A stretch of 64,000 nt of DNA, taken from contig SCHM01000001.1 of assembly GCA_004123355.1 (NCBI GenBank), positions 13,092,193 through 13,156,192 on the forward strand, read 5' to 3'. The notes below the pieces were generated by a model. It made no database searches and had not been told where the DNA came from. It saw only the letters and a list, made by a program, of their open reading frames with translations. The DNA comes from Amphirosellinia nigrospora. Taxonomy: Eukaryota; Ascomycota; Sordariomycetes; Xylariales; Xylariaceae. Position 1 is the stretch's first letter, and every line of letters starts with the position of its first letter. A program made the translations under genes and the position numbers. Shown here in pieces: positions 12,801 through 23,116 of the stretch.

Positions 12801-13381
12801 CTTTAAGCCCTCGAGTTCACCTTCATGACGACTAAGAACAGATGCCAGGGCTCCTCATGATGGCTTCAATTCCCATTAGAGACAAACGAATGGAGCGACC
12901 CCCAGAACCAATTATAGCCAATATCTTAACACCCAGCAAAGAAATGCCATTAAGGAGCACAGATAGAATAGTTTTGAAAAGACCGCCATTTCCACATCAA
13001 CTGGGAGACAGCGTTGACAAGAGCGTCATGTATGATCAAATCAAGGGCCTCGGCAAAATGCCAGACGGGTTTTTTTCTCAAATAGACTATCTCACCCTCG
13101 TGGCTGGTGTATTAGATCGGGCCACAAACGGTGCTCTTATGTATATTGCGTGGACAAAGGCGATCAAGGCGGCCATGGTAAAACTCATGCATGATCGACA
13201 AAACCTCCGGGCCAAGCATCCATCCACACACCGTGCACAGTGGGCAACCGAATGGGTTTTGCTTCCCCGAAATACGACAGGGCAATGGGTCGTCTCAATT
13301 CCAACGGTGATGCCCAGGTATTGCAGTTCAGTGGAACAAGAAAGCAATGGGCAGCAGATTGGCCAGCACAGTAATTATTAG
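9882..13381 (+). pseudogene. Unknown multi-exon gene, probably decayed
   Basis: I do not recognise this family. Coding-like pieces on one strand, in order: 9882-10160 (MATSTASDPPLSPWAKRF..); 10161-10391 after a one-base frame change (AAILNRWVRFSPRFGYVSGG.., interrupted by an in-frame TAG at 10373-10375); about 10501-10568 (LRISLELLDRMFKALINEQ); about 10738-10962 (LETLLWGRVELWRDVAPSNL..); about 11250-11316 (LPQLARRLCITQNMAGIDFE); about 12166-12303 (RPDPYLDTYEDDSRFVQHWH..); 12600-12735; and 12842-13381 (MMASIPIRDKRMERPPEPII..). Several pieces end at good GT donors. Acidic and tryptophan-rich stretches suggest a soluble protein of perhaps 800-1000 aa, with no transmembrane segment or nucleotide-binding motif visible. 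The nonsense codon plus poorly joined middle exons (11.0-12.1 kb) suggest genuine decay, but base errors may contribute. The exon model is approximate. Confidence 0.4.
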
Positions 13382-13927
13382 CTAGTTGAAAATAAGAACA
13401 AGAGCTCCCGAAGAATAGGACACAAAATGGATCGATTCGGACAAGCTGGTAATTCCTTGCCTCAGCTATTTATCTGCTACGAGATGCACGTTAAACATCT
13501 TCTCTGGTACACGAAATGCAGGTGTCAATTTTTGCGAATATAAGTCATTTTGCAAGTATGAATCTGTCTAAATTCGTTTGATTGGTTGAGTAGGAATTGA
13601 GATTAACGCTTCTCAATTCATTCTTCTTCGCTTGTGTCATAAACCAAGGGGTATTCCCCTTAGCATTGTTGGAATTTGCCTTGGACAGACCGCGAACGGT
13701 CCAAATATCAACTTCACGACGGCTTAGTATCGACACGTTCTCTTGGCAGATCCGCTTCTAGGGCGGTAGCGTGCGCGTAAGCTGAGAGCTAGTGTGAGAT
13801 TCTATGTATCCTTGCTTCCAGAATCTTGGCTTATCGTCCCTGAGACCCCTGAAAAGCATATTTCTGGGCTGCCATGGAATTTACCAGGTTCAACAATGCA
13901 AGCCTCGAGCTCTTGCCCTGATACATC
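13382..13927. other. Intergenic, no gene seen
   Basis: Between the unknown gene and the SGNH hydrolase. Small open frames here overlap the hydrolase start or have no motif. Confidence 0.45.
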
Positions 13928-15647
13928 ATGCTGATACAAACACGGTCAGGCGGCCTCGGTGCGCAATGGAGGCAATTGTCGAAAATAGGAAGAATCGTCG
14001 TTATATCTGTCGGATTCTTCTTCCTGCTCGGTAGGCGACGCAGCCCCGCGCCCCCGTTCTCCCGACACGCAGATTACACTCTTACTGACGCGCGTAGCCA
14101 TCTTGTGGGGAACAGGCACGGTAGACGTCGACTATGTGCGCAACCAATTTAAGAGCGCGCCCGAAAATCACGGCGATGAGCCCATACCAGAGGAGAAAAA
14201 CGATATGCCCATCATCGACGGCGTACCGAACGATCAAAATGACCGGCCCATTCCCGACGGTGTCATTGAGGGAGAGGAAGTGAAGCAGGCGACCGAGAAC
14301 AAGAGCGAGGAGAAACCTACGTCCGGAGAGAAGATCGACGTTCCCTCAATCAGCACGGAGCCGGTGAAACTTGCTTCATCAGAAAAGTCGCCCACTCAGG
14401 ATGCTGTATCATCAGCAACCCCTAAACCAACTACGACCAGACCGGCAGCGTCCTACCAACAGACTCCCACGTCATTCGACATCAAGCCCGTGAAAACCCA
14501 ACCCGCGAAACCCCTCATCAACCCTATTGCCGGCGGCGTCCCCATACGGGTGATGTTTATAGGCGCATCGGTGACACTCGGCGAAACGCCACAGTCGGCC
14601 TACCGCAGTGCGTAATCTCGATGATCTTTTCTTCCTGTCTTGGTACTTTCCAGAGCACCAAGTTTTCTTTTTTGAGACGAGAGAATATCCAAATACTCTA
14701 AACCTCCTAAAAATCAGCTCTAAATAGCGATAACTGACTCTGAGCGTGTAGTGCGACTCCGCGAATGGATGGTATCGCTAGGGAACGCGGTAAATTGTGT
14801 CGGAGCGGTATGTCAACTACGGCTCGTCCTTAACATCCTGGACTAACCCCTGACTCATGTGGCAGAACCGCTTCGGCGATTTCAAAGACAACGACGTCCA
14901 AGCATGGCCCGCGAAGCCGGTCCAAGTTCTGCTCGAAAAGTCGCAGAAGGCGGTCCCGGAGATGCAGCCGAACCTGATCATCGTCAACGCTGGGTCGAGC
15001 GACTGCTTCCAGGAGAAACAATGGGGTTCGGCGCACGCGTACGATTACACGCGTGACCTGGTCGATTTCCTGTTCGAGGCGTCGCCGCGCGCCGCCGTGA
15101 TTTTGTCGACGCTGGTGACGAGCACCAACCCGCAGTACGAGCGCTGCATCAAGAGCTTCAACGCGCAGATCCGGCAGGTCGCCGCCGACGTGAGGCGCGA
15201 GGGGAAGCATATACTGCTGTCCGAACAGCACTACGACCAGGGCCTCCCGGTCGCGTCACCCCGGACTTCATCAAGCCTGACGACATGCATCCGACGCGAG
15301 AAGGCTGGGAGATGATGGCGAAGGTCTACAAGCAGGACATTCTCGAGACTGACGCTCAGGGCTGGATTGTAGCACCTGTCCAGAATGGTATTATGGATGA
15401 CGGCGATGCGGAGCGGGATCTCGAGGAAGCAGCCAAAGCAGCCAAAGCGAAGGAGCAGGAGGAGAAGAAGAAGAAACCCCAAGGCCAGGGGAAACCTCAG
15501 GGACAAACGGAGCCCCAGGGGCAGAAGAGCCCGGAGGAGAAAAAGCCTCAGAAGAAACCTGAAGTGAAGAAGCCTGAGGGGCAGACGGCAGGTGGTGACA
15601 CTAGCACGATAACTCATGCTCGACGAATTCGGCGAAATCACAACTAG
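13928..15647 (+). CDS. Membrane-anchored SGNH/GDSL-type hydrolase
   Basis: Predicted esterase/lipase-type serine hydrolase. Exons: 13928-14030, 14098-14607, 14752-14807, 14866-15647. Joining exons 1 and 2 in phase creates one membrane helix, IVVISVGFFFLLAILWG (about residues 23-39), so this is a type II membrane protein. A long Pro/Glu/Thr/Lys-rich, probably disordered stalk (about 45-190) precedes the hydrolase fold: VMFIGASVTLGE (block I with the nucleophile Ser in GAS), IIVNAGSSDC (block III) and DDMHPTREGW (block V with Asp and His). A Lys/Pro/Gln-rich tail closes it (PQGQGKPQGQ repeats). Near 15249 one base is missing in a G run: GLP must join to GRVTPDFIKPDD. Exon sum 1451 nt plus one base gives 1452 nt, or 483 aa, supporting a single lost base. 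Substrate unknown; extracellular or luminal glycan/ester hydrolysis is the inference. Confidence 0.8.
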
Positions 15648-16207
15648 TAAACGGACGGTCGTAGCGATTGATATGTACAAATTTCCTCATGTCTGTACAA
15701 TATTGTTCCAACACTCAGTTACTTTCGATAATAGATTGAGAACTGCGACTCGCCATAATATCTATCAGGGACAGCCCCTAGTATACCCAGGCCAGTGTAT
15801 TAGTGAGGTTGGAAGGCCAGACGTACCATCTTCCAAGGTAGATTCCGTGTAGGAGTTTATTTCCCTAGCTCTTAATCTACTATGAAGTGCTCTTTTGCCA
15901 ACTCACTCTCAAGTCTGTGGTATGAAATCACTTTCCAACTAACAGTCACACGCCATAGAGCCAGGCTAGAATTCCTAATACACAATCGATCATCAAGATT
16001 AAGTAGCTATTGCTGAAGGCCATGCTTTGGGGAAATTCTCCCCGACGCTATACAGTCGCCCGGAGATCAACCAGGGACTTTATTAAACCAAAAAAAACCA
16101 TCCACATCCGAATCCATCTACCATCAAATCTTATACACGCTCGGTAACTCAGCAGGCAAAACGAGCAATTCAGCAGGCGGCGGGTGCCCTGCATCTCACG
16201 AGGGGAG
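15648..16207. other. Intergenic between convergent genes
   Basis: Shared 3' region of the SGNH hydrolase and the Cys-rich surface protein. Nothing recognised. Confidence 0.5.
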
Positions 16208-17290
16208 TCAGCAGACAGGGAACTCGAAAGTAACCGGAAGAGACGAAGTATCATCAAGCTGGGCACATAACGTAACAGAGTCTTCAAGCTCGACACGACG
16301 GGCCGCCGTGGTTGGATGCGGGAGCTCGACGGGCGGTTTCCAAGCGTCGGGCTTTGTATCGAGTATGCATCCCTGCGAGAGCGTCAGCGCCGGAAGCCAT
16401 GCGCGGCGACGTGCCTTGTGTCGTTTAAGACAACAATAGCCTGCGGCGCCGATCAGCAGCAGCGCGGCGAGCGCTGACCCGACCGCTATGGCCGCTACGA
16501 GACCGGCGCTGAGTCCATCAGGTCCGTCTCCTGGTGTACTGGAACTGTTAAGCCGGGCGGCGAGGTTGTTTTTGGAGGTCTTGTTCCTAATGATCCCGTT
16601 GGTTTTGCAGATGTTGTTTCTGGAAATATTATAGACGGTAATGATGATGCAGGTATTGATGACTGCCCGAGTGGAGTTGCGAGCGGTTGTGGAAATAAAG
16701 AGTCTGAAGGTGATGATGGGGACTGAGACGTGGTGACGGATTTCCCTTCGTCAACGGCCTGACTGTCGGCGGAAGAATCCTTCGGCTGAGTATGTTAGCT
16801 GGTAATTGCTGAGGTCAAATTTAGAGGGACTTACATAATCTGGTGATATACTATCCGTCACGGACGGCTCCGCGACCATTACCTCGCTCACTGGTCGCGT
16901 ACTAGACTTTTTATCGGATCTGCTAGTGCCATCATTTAGAGTCTGAACTGGCACCGCACCGCCGCCTATAGCAGTAGAAGAAATTTGATGTGATGCGATT
17001 ATTGGAGTCGGATCATTTTCTGAGGCACCTTTATCTTCGACCGTTGTCGTGATCACCAGTGGTTCTGTCTCTAGGGTGTAGTCGTTTGTGACGTTGTCCC
17101 TACCGGGCAATTCGTAGCTGGACAAGAACACGCGGAAATGTATCTTTCTTTCCCTGTGCCACACGCAGCTATTGCTTTGTTTGGGTAGTTGGTCGCAGAC
17201 CCAGCTGAGACTGTAGCGCAATAACGAACCGCCTCTGTCACAACCCAGGGCGATGGACAAGGGAATAGAGCCCGATAGCAGCTATCGACT
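16208..17290 (-). CDS. Cys-rich, Ser/Thr-rich single-pass surface protein
   Basis: Unnamed fungal surface protein with a Cys-rich head, Ser/Thr/Pro stalk, one C-terminal membrane helix and a basic cytoplasmic tail. The head reads PCPSPWVVTEAVRYC (about 17259-17215 complement) and ISACSCPATNC, a spacing seen in many fungal extracellular heads. Near 17070 one base is missing (a C run), shifting into LVITTTVEDKGASEN. An intron (GTAAGT..CAG, about 16832..16783) joins SPDY to PKDSSADSQAVDEG. Another one-base loss near 16530-16560 leads into LNSSSTPGDGPDGLSAG, then the helix LVAAIAVGSALAALLLIGAA, then CCLKRHKARRR. The stop TGA is the complement of 16208-16210. The 5' exon with the signal peptide was not found with confidence; it may lie at 17310-17430. 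Function is unknown; a sensor or wall-associated role is only a guess from architecture. Confidence 0.6.
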
Positions 17291-17449
17291 ATCAGTATGA
17301 ATACATAAGTCTAGGTCTTACTGAAGTTAGTGACTGAACTCACTTGTCAGCAGAGCAGTGCGCCGCTCTCAGAACAATCTGCTTCTGCTCTTTCTGGGAT
17401 GAAGCGAGGTCGCCCAAAAGATCGTCGTAGTAGGAAGCTCCATATTGAT

Positions 17450-18611
17450 TGCTTAATCGCCTCGGCTATAAAGTCCAGACTCGAAACTACAATACCGTTC
17501 GAGGATAAGAGACGACATCAATGATTTATAGTAAAGCGAAATTGGAGGTAGAAAACGTAGACACTCAACTAGGATAATCATTTGCCAACGTCGATGCTCA
17601 TTTTCTCCGATGACAGTGGTAATATGAGAGCAGAGGTATACATACTCTCCCATGTGTGAATACTTTGGTCAAGCCGACCTGCTTTTAACATCATGCAGAT
17701 CTCCTTTAAAGATATAAAGCTCCGTCTATAGTGAGCCTAGGTAAAGGCAAAGATCCCTTTTCGAATAATCGGTGGAATCGTCTTCCGCGAACGGCGTATG
17801 AATAGGATTCAACAGTCCTACATTTGGCGGCATGCAATATTCATTCAGCTCATCTCTCATGCCACCTCCAGAGGGACCCTTGCTGGAATCTAGCCTACCT
17901 ACTTATATAAACAGGTTGGCGAGCGTTCCGCTTACGCTCGTTCGTACTCGTTGTTTATGTAGGACGTAAATGCAGCACGGGAATTGCGCATGCTATTTTG
18001 ACGCCCATATTCAGCACGCTGTGCGGTGGCGTATGGTGTAGTCGGGGTTTCTCGGCCAATAAATGTAGCATAGGCGAGGTAAGCTGCGACGCAGATTCCA
18101 TTGACACGATACGGTTAGCAACAGTTATGCAGTGGAACGTAAGCCAAGGCGCATTTTATCTAGGCTCTCCTGCTTCTAAAGTAGCCTCAGGGCGATCAGC
18201 ACGATCTACTCATCTGCCGCATGCAGGAGAGAGGGAGAGGGGTTTATTATATTGACGAACACCACGCCATGGGATAGTTGTCATAGAGGCTAAAGCTACT
18301 ATGTTAACGGGGTTTCTCTCCTGGCTTGCTTAATTTTTTCTGGTGTGCCTACGGATTCAGACATAGAAGTAAACCGTGCCTAGCATACAATTTTCCTTCA
18401 TCCCACACGGTTGATATTAGAACACGGTCTTGAATTGGGCAGTATAGTAGACAATTTTAAGATGAGAATGTTCGACTGTGAAATGAGATCGTCATCATTT
18501 ATAGAAATGGGTATCATAGACTCCACATCTCTCTCACTTCCACTATCTACATAAGAGTAACAATACGTCGCAGCTCTTATGAGGATGTTCTAAATTCTCC
18601 TCTAAGACCGC
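17450..18611. other. Intergenic, no gene seen
   Basis: About 1.2 kb between two minus-strand genes. Small open frames at 17453-17653 (-) and 17998-18255 (+) carry no recognisable motif. Confidence 0.4.
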
Positions 18612-19761
18612 TTACTCGTCGATCTCAACAAACTCCGCACACATATCTAAGAACCTCTGACGATATTCGTTGCTTTCGGCGGTGATACTCATTGGGCCTG
18701 TTCGTCAATGAGATTATACCCCCGGACGAGCCCTGTCATTACTTTGGCATGGAACGTATGCTTTGCCCAAAAGAAATCTAGTATAGCAGCCCTGTATATT
18801 TCCTTGCCGTCGCTTGACAGCATCCCAATTCGCCATGTAGGGGAACCTGGAGCGAGAACGGTGGCTGTGCAGGTGTATCGGCTCGGTACCCTCGTTGCCC
18901 GGTTCCAATTGCGGCTGAGACTCAGGGCCCGTCGCGTCAGACGCCGAAATTCTGACAAGAAATAGGGAGTAATCGACGGCATTATTGGCAAGGAATTTTG
19001 TGTCCTTCTCCAATTGTTCTCGGAACTGGGCAGCGTCAGCCTTCGTGAGCTTAACCTTGCCATCAAACTCATCAGCGAGCTTCGACTTGGTGGCCTCGGT
19101 CGCTAATGCACCGCAGCAACGTCTCTCTCGGGTAGAAGAAAGACATAGGTTTGAGATCCCAAGACTCCCATTTTTGCTTCTGACCCTCCTCTGGCGCCTT
19201 ATCCTCGCCGTACAGAATATTCTCCATGACGATATGATGACTAGGCGCGAGGCCCAGCAGCTCGCCAATGCTCTTATGGGTTCGCTCAAGCAGTTCAGTG
19301 ATGCGGACTAGCAAGCTTGCGGGGTTTTGTTGCATGTGCTCGGCATAGGGAAGCAATAGCTCGTTCTTGAAGAAATCATGCTCGAAGCGTCGTGGGACGG
19401 ATTTGACAAGGTAGGCATTATCGCTCGTACAGAAAAAGGTCGATCCACTGTAACCCATATCTCCCATAGTTAACAAGACATCTTTCTTCTTATTCTTCTT
19501 CCTCTTCTTCCTGTTACTATCACCGTCGTCAATGCTCCCAGCACCAAAGCTCGCTCTGTAATCCGCCTCCTTAATGTCCCAAATGCCGCGCAAGGCCCGA
19601 AACAAGTCGGGTCGGAGGAGACGAAATGTCAGCCAGAATAGACGAAAGAACCTCAAGGCTCTGACGAGGGTCGACGGTTTGCGAGCGGGTTTGCCATTGG
19701 GCAGTGAGGTTAAGATGGCGTAGACAACCGAGCGCGCGATGAGGACATCACGGCGCGTCAT
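18612..19761 (-). CDS. Small PIP-kinase-fold protein (PIPK domain only)
   Basis: Lipid/inositol-phosphate kinase-like fold. The chain starts MTRRDVLIARSVVYAIL, has a Lys/Arg-rich insert (RKKRKKNKKK), then GYSGSTFFCTSDNAYLVKSV (glycine-rich loop and ATP-binding Lys), ELLLPYAEHM, HHIVMENILY, the FFYPERDVAA region, VDYSLFLVRI (DYSLL-type catalytic motif), GMLSSDGKEIYRAAILDFFWAKHTFHAK (activation-region block, quoted in part) and an end in EFVEIDE. Reading through needs frame changes near 19131, 19112, 18842 and 18691; three are single lost bases in C or G runs, that near 18842 is one extra or two lost. With these the protein is about 380 aa, much shorter than PI4P 5-kinases such as Mss4 and lacking FYVE or chaperonin domains. 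Kinase activity is therefore uncertain. It is divergent from the gene at 20173, sharing 411 bp of upstream DNA. Confidence 0.75.
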
Positions 19762-20172
19762 AACGAAGACTGAAGCATATTCATACGAATTGTTGAATTT
19801 ATTTGGTTTGCGATGTCTGCACCAGAAGGAACAGACGCGTAGAACGTTGCATAGTTGTTGTTTTGTTGATGGAATGAATCATTTAGAGTTCACTAGAAAA
19901 GGTACTTGACTTAGGTGACATGTGACGTCATGAAGACATGCATTGAGCTGGTATCTCACCTATACGTACCTGGCCCTGGCTAACAGCCCCTGTGCAGACC
20001 CTGTGCTATGTAGACACCCTTTTGGTTTAACTACCCATTTAGGCACCAGGAAATCGTGATATAAATGAATTGCTTGATTTATTGTGTTAAGAGACTTACT
20101 CCTTAGCACCTTACTCGAGACTCGATTGACTCTTAGAAAGAGACATCTGTATCTCTAATCTTGGCTCTTAAG
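19762..20172. promoter_or_regulatory. Shared divergent upstream region
   Basis: 411 bp between the start codons of the PIP-kinase-fold gene (-) and the TPR-like gene (+). No clear TATA box. The arrangement would allow co-regulation, but no specific site is identified. Confidence 0.4.
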
Positions 20173-20897
20173 ATGGATAATCACACAACAAGAAACCACC
20201 CAAATGACACAGTCCGTTATTCACAACAAGACAAAGACATAGGCGAAGCCAAGAAATTCCCCTGGGAACACCCCATCCCTCGAAATGCCTTCTGGGATGG
20301 TATACCGTACACCATAGCCAGCAACTTCCTGAACGCCTACACGGCCGAGGAGATGCGCGATATCCCCATCGATCCAAATAGCACGCAGTCCAAGGAGGAG
20401 AAGCTTCGATTTCTCGGTACATGGATCAGTAAGAAGTTAGCAAAGAATGAGACACTGCGTACTGTAGACAGTAAGCTCTGGGAATCCATCATGCTGGCGT
20501 CCACTGCGATACGGCGTGAGTCAGGCGATCTAGAGGGCGCCGAGGAAATAGCTCGTCTCCTGGTCCAGCACCGGGAGGATGGGGAAAACCCGCAGTATTA
20601 TCACCTCCTGGCTGGTATACTACTTAGCCGTGGACAGTACGTCGAGGCAGAGTCTACGGAGCGCAAGGTCGAGCCGTGGCTGGTAGAAAGGCTAGGCAAA
20701 AACTCTCCACAAGCGCTGAGCGCCAAGAGGATTATCATCTTGTCAGTGTGGAAACAGGGTACTTCAAGACATGCTGAAGCACAGAAGTTGTTTGATGAGA
20801 CACAGGATATTGTCGATGACATGACAACTGGGGTTATGCTGTGTATCAGGACGGGGAAAAGGAGCTCTTGAAAGAATTAAGGAGCAAGATGGACTAA
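20173..20897 (+). CDS. Small helical TPR-like protein
   Basis: Unnamed conserved-type fungal protein of about 241 aa. The first true ATG is at 20173 (MDNHTTRNHPNDTVRYSQQD); the in-frame TTG at 20161 is not used. The middle is helical with TPR-like A/G/Y/A spacing: DLEGAEEIARLLVQHREDGE, YYHLLAGILLSRGQYVEAES, then LSAKRIIILSVWKQG and EAQKLFDETQDIVDDM. These look like two to three tetratricopeptide-type hairpins, a scaffold for protein contacts. At 20830-20833 a G run has lost one base; restoring the frame replaces the premature end with GYAVYQDGEKELLKELRSKMD and a stop at 20895-20897. No introns. Role unknown; the divergent neighbour is the PIP-kinase-fold gene. Confidence 0.65.
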
Positions 20898-21172
20898 AAT
20901 AGGCGCGCTACCTCTCATCTTTGACCAGACACAGTGAAATAGCACAGGTGAAATGTGAAGAATACTCCGACATTAGTTTCTGGAATACCTATACAGCTCG
21001 CCCTGTTCGATACAATGCAAGTTGGACAATAGGAATGATAACAAGGAGCACAAATGCGTCAACAATTCACAATGCCCTTTCCGTGCTCATTCTTTAGTTA
21101 ATCTATTATCCTCAATACTTCCACTCCTTTCATCACCAATACCCTTTACCATTTTTCTACGATGTCCGTACC
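20898..21172. other. Short intergenic stretch
   Basis: Nothing recognised. It probably contains the 3' end of the TPR-like gene. Confidence 0.4.
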
Positions 21173-21180
21173 TATATAAA
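21173..21180 (+). promoter_or_regulatory. Possible TATA box of the 118-aa frame
   Basis: TATATAAA about 230 nt upstream of the ATG at 21404. If used, the transcript would have a long, AC-rich leader, and a cryptic 5' intron may lie in it (GTAAGC at 21368 to CAG at about 21387). Confidence 0.25.
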
Positions 21181-21403
21181 CGCCTCTTAATCCAGTAGTA
21201 ACCATTATGCTTATCAACACCGTGAAGTTTCAACAAGCTCGCATCAAATACAAGAGTCGAGATAGTCTCGACGCACTACGTTAAGTATCTATCTACGCAC
21301 ACAATCTACACATCAACCCCTCATCACAATAAAATCTCAAAGAACCTAAGTCACATAATAAAACTTGGTAAGCACCAGCAGCTCTCAGCCCACCTCATAA
21401 AAA

Positions 21404-21760
21404 ATGAGCTACAATGCACTATTTCTGCTTCCCCCCTTCATGCCGCTCATCACAGCCCTCCTCGTTTCCATCCTACCAACTCCCGAACCCCTCTATCCAA
21501 TACCACTCCCGTCCTCAGCTTCCCTCCTTTCGGTGCCAAAAGCTATTATCTCCATCTCAAAGCCCATCCGTTCCCTTCAAATATATATCCCGCCCATCTT
21601 CTCCCTTAGCAATCTTCTCCAGCTCACCGCCTCGGCACTAACCTATACCTGGATGATCTTCTTCTCCTACCCAGCGTACCTCTCGCTCGTGGGGTTTGGA
21701 TGGGCAATGTCGCCATTTAACCCTGACGCCGTGGACCTATATCTAAGTCTTGGTCTCTAG
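21404..21760 (+). CDS. Possible small hydrophobic protein, 118 aa
   Basis: An uninterrupted frame with a strongly hydrophobic start (MSYNALFLLPPFMPLITALL) that could be a signal peptide or anchor, a Pro/Ser/Leu-rich middle, and a second hydrophobic segment near the C-terminus (MIFFSYPAYLSLVGFGWAM). I do not recognise it. The TATA box and leader upstream are mild support; pyrimidine-rich composition could also create such a frame by chance. Confidence 0.3.
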   Translation: MSYNALFLLPPFMPLITALLVSILPTPEPLYPIPLPSSASLLSVPKAIISISKPIRSLQIYIPPIFSLSNLLQLTASALTYTWMIFFSYPAYLSLVGFGWAMSPFNPDAVDLYLSLGL

Positions 21761-22241
21761 GTAAGTCGCCAGAGTCTTTTACTCCCCCTGTTGAGCCGCG
21801 AGTTGTCTTAAAAGGCATACTCTATCCCTATCGCTTACATAACCTCCCAAACCCCTGAGTATCATTACCACGGATGGAAAAATCTTGACTCCAGCATCAT
21901 ATCTATCCTGATCCCGAATCTGGTCGTTGTGTCTATACATACAAGGAACGATTCCTGTTTCTATGGGCTAGCTATGCATGCTCAAGCGAGCATTTTAGGC
22001 GTCATTCAGGCGAAATCGATAAAGATAACAATAACTTAGACTAGACGATCTACACAAGATCCCTAGAACTTACGTACTGATCTACATTACCTATCAACGC
22101 CTCTGGCCAACATACATGCCTGGTGACTGGAGCAAATATAATGCCCAGCAGTAGAGTATTCTATCACGTACGACCATAGCCTCTAGAGAACTCGGGATCC
22201 CGTCCGCTCTCCCATAGATAAGCCAGTGAGGGCCGAATTAG
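21761..22241. other. Intergenic / eroded 5' side of the GH43 relic
   Basis: The catalytic part of a GH43 enzyme would be expected here, but no frame in this stretch shows GH43 motifs. Confidence 0.45.
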
Positions 22242-22919
22242 TACTGGCGCGTCCCTCGCGAGGCTGCCTTCTCGACTACGGAGAACGGACTACAGATCGT
22301 CCCGAGCCGGAATAACCTCACGGGCACGCCGTTCTCGCAGACGACGCCCGAATTAACGGGCCAGGCCGGGCTTTCGTTTATCGGGCGGCGACAGACGCAT
22401 ATCCTCTTTACCTTTAGTGTTGATCTATCTTTCGCCCCCATGTCCGTGGGCCAGGAAGCTGGCGTGACGATCTTCTTGACACAGTCGAACCACATCGACC
22501 TAGTCGTAGCCCTCCTTGCGCCAGCTAATATACCGAATGAGGAACTTCAGCTGGCTTTTCGCTTCCGCGCTGAAGGGACGGGGATCCCGCCTGCGCCGAG
22601 GATCTTGCCCGTCCCATCAGACTAGGCAGCCGGGAAGATAAGACTCCAGATTCATACCGTGAATACGACGACGCATTGTAGTCTGGCGGCCATGCCTGCG
22701 AGTAATCCCGAGGCTGGGTTGGTTATCGGCACAGCTTACGCCGGGCTTGTGAGTGGTGGGAACGGCTCTTTTGTCGGTAGTCTTGTGGGCGCTTATGCTA
22801 CTTGCAATGGAGCTGTGTCGGGGTTTGCTTGTCCCGAGGGCGGGAGTGCTTACTTTAGTCGCTGGAGATATACGGGTGAGGCGCAGTATATATCAGCTAC
22901 GGAGAGTATTCAGGTGTAG
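22242..22919 (+). pseudogene. Relic of a GH43-type C-terminal domain
   Basis: Fragment of a glycoside hydrolase family 43 enzyme (beta-xylosidase/alpha-arabinofuranosidase type). The frame reads YWRVPREAAFSTTENGLQIV, PSRNNLTGTPFSQTTPELTG, then LSFIGRRQTHILFTFSVDLS and EAGVTIFLTQSNHIDLVV, which is the concanavalin-like C-terminal beta-sandwich of GH43 enzymes. At 22623-22625 an in-frame TAG sits where a Trp codon is expected (SD-W-AAGKIRLQIHTVN), a single G-to-A change; the same frame then continues for about 97 codons to the TAG at 22917-22919. No five-bladed propeller domain precedes it, and no start codon or splice acceptor is convincing. Loss of the catalytic domain cannot be explained by base errors, so this is a real relic. 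It converges on sugar porter 2, a possible remnant of a pentose-use gene pair. Confidence 0.78.
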
Positions 22920-23116
22920 CGCTGCTACTCTTGAAGTCTTGACTTAACGTAACGCGTTGGGAGAGCTTGAGATCCATACAGCGAATAATAACAATCAGCT
23001 GGCACTGTTTCTTATCATTATTCTAAGTGCCGTTCTATGCTCTATGAAATTCGGCCCCAATTCCATGTCTATTTAAGGCCTCTATAAGTCGTGATCCGTA
23101 GCAACTCCCAAGGCGA

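Noticed and set aside
14830-15231. Minus-strand 133-aa frame
   Set aside because: Antisense shadow of the SGNH hydrolase exon, caused by GC-rich codons.
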